Below, in pieces: positions 60,788 through 64,000 of a DNA stretch of 64,000 nucleotides. Below the pieces are notes generated by a model. That model made no database searches. It was given only the letters and a program-made list of their open reading frames with translations, and was not told the origin of the DNA. The position numbers were made by a program, and so were the translations under genes. This DNA is from JAACFF01 sp963701435 (GTDB taxonomy: Bacteria; Chloroflexota; Anaerolineae; Promineifilales; Promineifilaceae). The first letter of the stretch is position 1; each line of letters opens with the position of its first letter. The stretch lies in NCBI GenBank assembly GCA_963701435.1, contig CAVPAL010000004.1, positions 124,001-188,000 on the forward strand, given 5' to 3'.

Positions 60788-61297
60788 GTGTTTAAGAAGT
60801 CGGCGGGTCATTGCATCTGGGCGTCATGTTTTATAACGTGGATCTTCTTAGTGCAGGCATGTACGGCTGCACGCACGCCGGCATACACGCTGACACCAAC
60901 TGGCAGTATGACTGCTGGAGCTATGACAGGAGAAAGCAAATCGATGCCAGCGCACATTAAAGTTGAACTCGACATCTTCTCGGGTATGCCGAACCCGACA
61001 TGGGTTCTGACGAATGCCGAGGCAGATAGTTTCATGAAAATGCTTGAAGCGATGTCGCGGACCTCGGCAACGGAATTATCGGGCAACTTAGGGTATCGTG
61101 GGTTCATTGTCCAAGTGACGCAAGGGAGTGACACGCAGTTGGTTTACATTCAGACTGGCATCGTTCACATCTCGACAGGTGCAACGAACGTCTATGTGAA
61201 TGACAAAGATCGGGAGTTGGAACGGTGGTTGCTGAACACAGGTAGGCCTTACCTGGAAAATGAACTTCTCCAAATGGTTGAACGCGAATTTAAGTGA
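60788..61297 (+). CDS. Putative lipoprotein with LDIFSGMPNPTW domain
   Basis: From GTG 60788 the protein has 169 aa and a lipoprotein-like signal: FKKSAGHCIWASCFITWIFL then VQACTAA, with a Cys at the lipobox. A linker leads to HIKVELDIFSGMPNPTWVLT, shared with the preceding gene, and LGYRGFIVQVTQGSDTQLVY. An alternative start, ATG 60944, has AGGAG about 10 bases upstream and would give a cytoplasmic 117-aa protein that matches the first gene's N-terminus. It begins one base after the preceding stop. It was not recognised beyond this shared domain. Confidence 0.62.
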   Translation: MFKKSAGHCIWASCFITWIFLVQACTAARTPAYTLTPTGSMTAGAMTGESKSMPAHIKVELDIFSGMPNPTWVLTNAEADSFMKMLEAMSRTSATELSGNLGYRGFIVQVTQGSDTQLVYIQTGIVHISTGATNVYVNDKDRELERWLLNTGRPYLENELLQMVEREFK

Positions 61298-61459
61298 TGG
61301 TATCACGAGCTGCATCGGCATTTTAGACTAGATGAGCCAGACTGGGGAGGAGGGGCAATACGAAAAGAATCTACTGGCGTGAAGATTCAACCAGGATCAG
61401 TTGAACCAACACGTGAGGCGTTTTATCGGAATAGTTCCCTATTCTCTGGGGGAGAATAA

Positions 61460-62644
61460 ATGAACGAGTTTAATGCATTCTTGATGCCCTTTAGCTTTTT
61501 GCGAAGGTGGGATTACAACGAGTTGATCCCGGCGCTGTTGTATTTTGATCGGGTTACTTTTCTGATGGATGATATTGAACCGCAGTATATTGATGAAAAG
61601 TATAAGCAGCCTGATATGCAGCCGGTTCGATTGTGGAGCCCGGATGAATTGGCAGGGATGGAGCCAAATGAATTCGTTGATGGATTGTCGGTTGAACAAC
61701 ACCGCTATTATTGGCCTATGCGCGACCTGATGAAGGAGGAAGTCATTGCCATATCTTCAACAGGTCTGGGCCCGATGATAGGGGGAGAACCTCGTGAAAA
61801 TCTAGAGGCTCTTCTCAATCAAAAAAACGAGATGGCGACTGCCTATGTGAGTTATGCAAGCCAGTTTTATGATGCCTCTACGCCGCCGGAAGAGCACGAT
61901 CAAAGCAGATTGGACAAAGCAATGCACGTTTATTCCTGGATAAATCATACTCTGCGCTGGAGGCGAGGATGGCAACGGGTTACACTGCATCCCAATGCTT
62001 ACCGGTCTTTGCTGGCGTCACTCAGCGTGTTTCCTGAGCTTCTTCAACTGTATTTAGATTCTGAGATTGATAGGTCGGGGAGGGCCAGCATGCCGCCGGC
62101 ACAATCCTATCTGGCCATGCGGGTTGTTGGGACGCTGATGGAAGAAAAGTTGAACAGTTTTGTTCTTAAAGATGACCCCAATGCTCTGTCTGAAATTTTA
62201 GAAGTACGGCAAAAATATAGTGCAGAACTTCAGGCATTTCGCGCAAAAATGGCTGAGGCGACCAATGAATGGGCTTTGGTTGACACGGATGTGAAAGATG
62301 TACCGGCAAAAGTCGAAGGTTATATTCAGAAAGTTTATCCTGAATTTGAATCGACAAGGCGCGTCCTTTATGACAAGTCAGGGAATGGCCAACTGTTGCT
62401 CAGAAAGGGGGGCGCCTGGATTCTTATTGGGGCGTGTGCCGGAATTGGGGCCGCGCTGGGGACGGCATTTGGACCAACGGGAACCATTGCCGGTGGCACG
62501 CTTGGCTTAGCGGCGCCAGATTTCTTTAAGGCCATTTTCAAAAAATTGGGCGAGGAGGGGGCGAAAAAGTTGGAGCCTGAAAGCGTAACCATTGATAAAT
62601 CTCTTGTATATTTGTTTCATGTGGAGACAGCTTTATCAAAGTAA
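61460..62644 (+). CDS. Unrecognised 394-aa protein
   Basis: Start ATG 61460 with GGGGGAG about 6 bases upstream. The N-terminal part is YNELIPALLYFDRVTFLMDD and VDGLSVEQHRYYWPMRDLM. The middle is helical (EVRQKYSAELQAFRAKMAEA). Near the C-terminus a hydrophobic Gly/Ala-rich segment (GACAGIGAALGTAFGPTGTI, residues ~330-350) could cross or insert in a membrane. I do not recognise a family with confidence; it might relate to DUF6236-type proteins, but this is uncertain. It is followed by two further unknown genes in the same direction, and may form an operon with them. Confidence 0.65.
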   Translation: MNEFNAFLMPFSFLRRWDYNELIPALLYFDRVTFLMDDIEPQYIDEKYKQPDMQPVRLWSPDELAGMEPNEFVDGLSVEQHRYYWPMRDLMKEEVIAISSTGLGPMIGGEPRENLEALLNQKNEMATAYVSYASQFYDASTPPEEHDQSRLDKAMHVYSWINHTLRWRRGWQRVTLHPNAYRSLLASLSVFPELLQLYLDSEIDRSGRASMPPAQSYLAMRVVGTLMEEKLNSFVLKDDPNALSEILEVRQKYSAELQAFRAKMAEATNEWALVDTDVKDVPAKVEGYIQKVYPEFESTRRVLYDKSGNGQLLLRKGGAWILIGACAGIGAALGTAFGPTGTIAGGTLGLAAPDFFKAIFKKLGEEGAKKLEPESVTIDKSLVYLFHVETALSK

Positions 62645-62715
62645 CTTTACCGCTTTTCCCACTTCAAGCTATCGATAATATCTGAAACATCTATTGTTTC
62701 GAGGAGGACATTTTT

Positions 62716-63024
62716 ATGACAAAAGAACCGTTTGATTTACCTGGTAAACAGAGAGCAATGAGAGGCGGCCGTCTTGAAGAGACGGAGGCGATCCAATTAT
62801 CACAACCGCAGGAGCCTCAAGAAATCGATTTTTCCGCTGGGGCAGTCCCAATTCAGTCTGGGCGTTTGCCGGTGCGCATGGGCTCCCTCAAGGAAAAACC
62901 AGCGACGGAAAGGCAAGCAATGGAGGCAACTGAAATTGACATGGCGCAATTTGAACCTCGGATTGGATACCCTGGCAAACGGGCTTCCAGCGGTGGCTCC
63001 ATCAGTGAATCAGAAGGAGAATGA
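62716..63024 (+). CDS. Unrecognised low-complexity 102-aa protein
   Basis: Start ATG 62716 with GAGGAGG upstream. The sequence is rich in Gln, Glu, Pro and Arg and seems largely disordered: FDLPGKQRAMRGGRLEETEA, DFSAGAVPIQSGRLPVRMGS and EIDMAQFEPRIGYPGKRASS. The stop is one base before the next start, so it is probably translated with it. No function can be proposed. Confidence 0.6.
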   Translation: MTKEPFDLPGKQRAMRGGRLEETEAIQLSQPQEPQEIDFSAGAVPIQSGRLPVRMGSLKEKPATERQAMEATEIDMAQFEPRIGYPGKRASSGGSISESEGE

Positions 63025-63025
63025 C

Positions 63026-63475
63026 ATGTTGAGTCTTACGATAACAAGGGCTTACACGGCGAGCCAAAACGGGCCAACCACCCTTTTTCATCCATATAAT
63101 GATGCTCTCACGCTTGTGCTTGTCATATCCGCCTCGGCGGATCTGATGGCAGTTCAGAACCCGCGGTGGGAAGCTGCTTTCCAAATTATTGAGCCACGCA
63201 CCAACCAGGTGGCTGTGCACGAGAGCTGGTTTGATGCGTTTCATTGGGGGCCAAACTTCTGGATCAGCAAGGGTAAGAACTGGGGAGGCGGAAACTATGA
63301 TACACCCCATGCTTGGGGTTTGAATTGGACGCCTAATTCTTCTGAGGCGATCTTTGGGTTCAGGGGTTTGATTAAAGCGTACTCCTGGCGGGGAGAGCAC
63401 GGTCTTGAATCATTGGATGCGTTTAGCGTGTCGGAGATTCACTGGTTCCGCGTGAAGGAGGTTTATTCACTCTAA
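63026..63475 (+). CDS. Unrecognised 149-aa beta-rich protein
   Basis: Start ATG 63026 with AAGGAG 7 bases upstream. The protein is rich in Trp, Phe and Gly and probably beta-rich: SLTITRAYTASQNGPTTLFH, WEAAFQIIEPRTNQVAVHES, FHWGPNFWISKGKNWGGGNY and DAFSVSEIHWFRVKEVYSL. No signal peptide is visible. It may be a beta-sandwich of unknown type. It ends the gene run; a strong hairpin follows 30 bp later. Confidence 0.65.
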   Translation: MLSLTITRAYTASQNGPTTLFHPYNDALTLVLVISASADLMAVQNPRWEAAFQIIEPRTNQVAVHESWFDAFHWGPNFWISKGKNWGGGNYDTPHAWGLNWTPNSSEAIFGFRGLIKAYSWRGEHGLESLDAFSVSEIHWFRVKEVYSL

Positions 63476-63504
63476 TCGTTCAATCAAAAAAAGTTTTGAA
63501 GTTA

Positions 63505-63536
63505 GAGTTGCCAACTTTTCGGAAAGTTGGCAACTC
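63505..63536. terminator. Strong perfect hairpin after the last unknown gene
   Basis: A 14-bp perfect inverted repeat, GAGTTGCCAACTTT and AAAGTTGGCAACTC, with a TCGG tetraloop. It lies 30 bases after the stop at 63475. No poly-T run follows, so it may be a processing or stability hairpin rather than a classical terminator. Confidence 0.6.
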
Positions 63537-63617
63537 TTGGCGAGTGGATGAAAACCTGTAGCGCGATTTTCCAAACCGCGTATCGTAATGGAATTTCGAT
63601 TTACAGGAGATAGGTCA

Positions 63618-64000
63618 ATGCTAGAAACAGGAAACAGCGAGCAACCAATTATTTGTGTGCGTGGATTACATAAGTTCTTTGGCCCTGTACACATCATCAA
63701 AGGGGTTGACCTGGATGTGTGGCCCGGGGAGGCAGTGGTTATTATGGGGCCTTCCGGTGGGGCAAGAGTACTTTTTTGCGCTGCCTTAATTTTCTGGAGG
63801 CGCCATCGGCGGGAACTATCGAGATTGACGGTGTGGCAATCAACGCCGAGGACTCAGCAGGGGAGCGGAAGAAGCGGATTCGAGAAATCCGCCGCAAAGC
63901 AGCGATGGTTTTTCAAGAGTTCAACCTTTTCCCTCATCTGACTGTCCTGGGCAATATTATTGAGGGTGCAATCAGGGTCAAAAGGGCGCCTAAAAAGCAA
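63618..64000 (+). pseudogene. Amino-acid ABC transporter ATP-binding protein (GlnQ/HisP type), frameshifted and cut by window end
   Basis: Start ATG 63618 with AGGAGATAGG upstream. It reads CVRGLHKFFGPVHIIKGVDL and AVVIMGPSGG, at which point a one-base loss (about 63756-63764) breaks Walker A; the frame that follows restores GKSTFLRCLNFLEAPSAG, EIDGVAINAEDSAGERKKRI and AAMVFQEFNLFPHLTVLGNI, which is typical of polar-amino-acid ATPases. The gene is either inactive or mis-sequenced; it continues past the right edge. Upstream, text near 63549-63613 resembles the 55765 region (GTAGCGCGATTTTCCAAA). Confidence 0.85.

Noticed and set aside
1..64000. tRNA or rRNA genes
   Set aside because: No T-loop-like GGTTCGAATC clusters with matching acceptor stems and no rRNA-like conserved stretches were found by eye on either strand.

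Overview
The window is a stretch of a bacterial chromosome that most resembles a Chloroflexota genome (Anaerolineae/Ardenticatenia-like lineage). This is inferred from gene content: several family-4 glycosyltransferases with LCP and VCBS-repeat surface proteins, a fused NuoCD, an Flp pilus ATPase with its pilin, an OppDF system and a cyclase-type kynurenine formamidase beside kynureninase. GC content looks close to 50 percent. No rRNA, tRNA, CRISPR array or transposase gene was seen.

Layout. 1-6.6 kb: partial kbl-like PLP enzyme, Nif3 protein, HNH protein, low-molecular-weight phosphatase, hpf, comF, a divergent CpaF ATPase with its Flp pilin, and a NarL-type regulator. 6.8-9.6 kb: methyltransferase, polyprenol-phosphate sugar transferase and a RimK-like ligase. 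9.6-13.9 kb: oligopeptide ABC transporter (two ATPases and a binding lipoprotein, no permeases). 13.9-20.1 kb: HExxH protein, mutY, a GT-C-like membrane protein, a DUF2062 protein, kynU and kynB. 20.2-40.0 kb: a cell-surface polysaccharide region with a GHL10 hydrolase, six or more GT4 glycosyltransferases in tightly overlapping operons, three small related helical proteins, a membrane glycosyltransferase, a frameshifted SAF oxidoreductase, a VCBS-repeat secreted protein, an ABC-2 polysaccharide exporter permease and an LCP ligase. 40.2-46.4 kb: an MFS transporter with an inserted soluble domain (frameshifted), arfB, a phosphomutase-like metalloenzyme, a flavin reductase and a QTMAN-like glycosyltransferase. 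46.6-52.5 kb: iscX, nuoB, nuoCD, nuoI, mrp and a RicT-like protein. 52.6-57 kb: two tandem beta-lactamase-fold lipid-anchored or membrane proteins, then a frameshifted aldo/keto reductase behind a hairpin-rich leader. 57-58.7 kb: an ettA gene broken by many indels. 58.8-63.5 kb: unfamiliar small and medium genes. 63.6-64 kb: a frameshifted, truncated amino-acid ABC ATPase.

Two genome-scale signals stand out. First, the palindrome ACGGCCGT (often as GGAAACGGCCGTTTCC) occurs about 75 times, mostly inside genes, when about one copy is expected; it is absent from the last 5 kb. It behaves like cyanobacterial HIP1. Second, a ~113-bp element with two hairpins and AGGTAA/TTACCT ends is present in about eight places in both orientations, once as a perfect tandem triplicate (44687-45025) and once inside the 5' end of a coding sequence. 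A third local signal is a cluster of AACCTCC(C/G)GGAGGTT palindromes with tiny ORFs upstream of the aldo/keto reductase.

Several genes (SAF oxidoreductase, MFS transporter, aldo/keto reductase, ettA, terminal ABC ATPase) are interrupted by single-base indels. These are either recent pseudogenes or residual sequencing errors; the sequence alone cannot decide.
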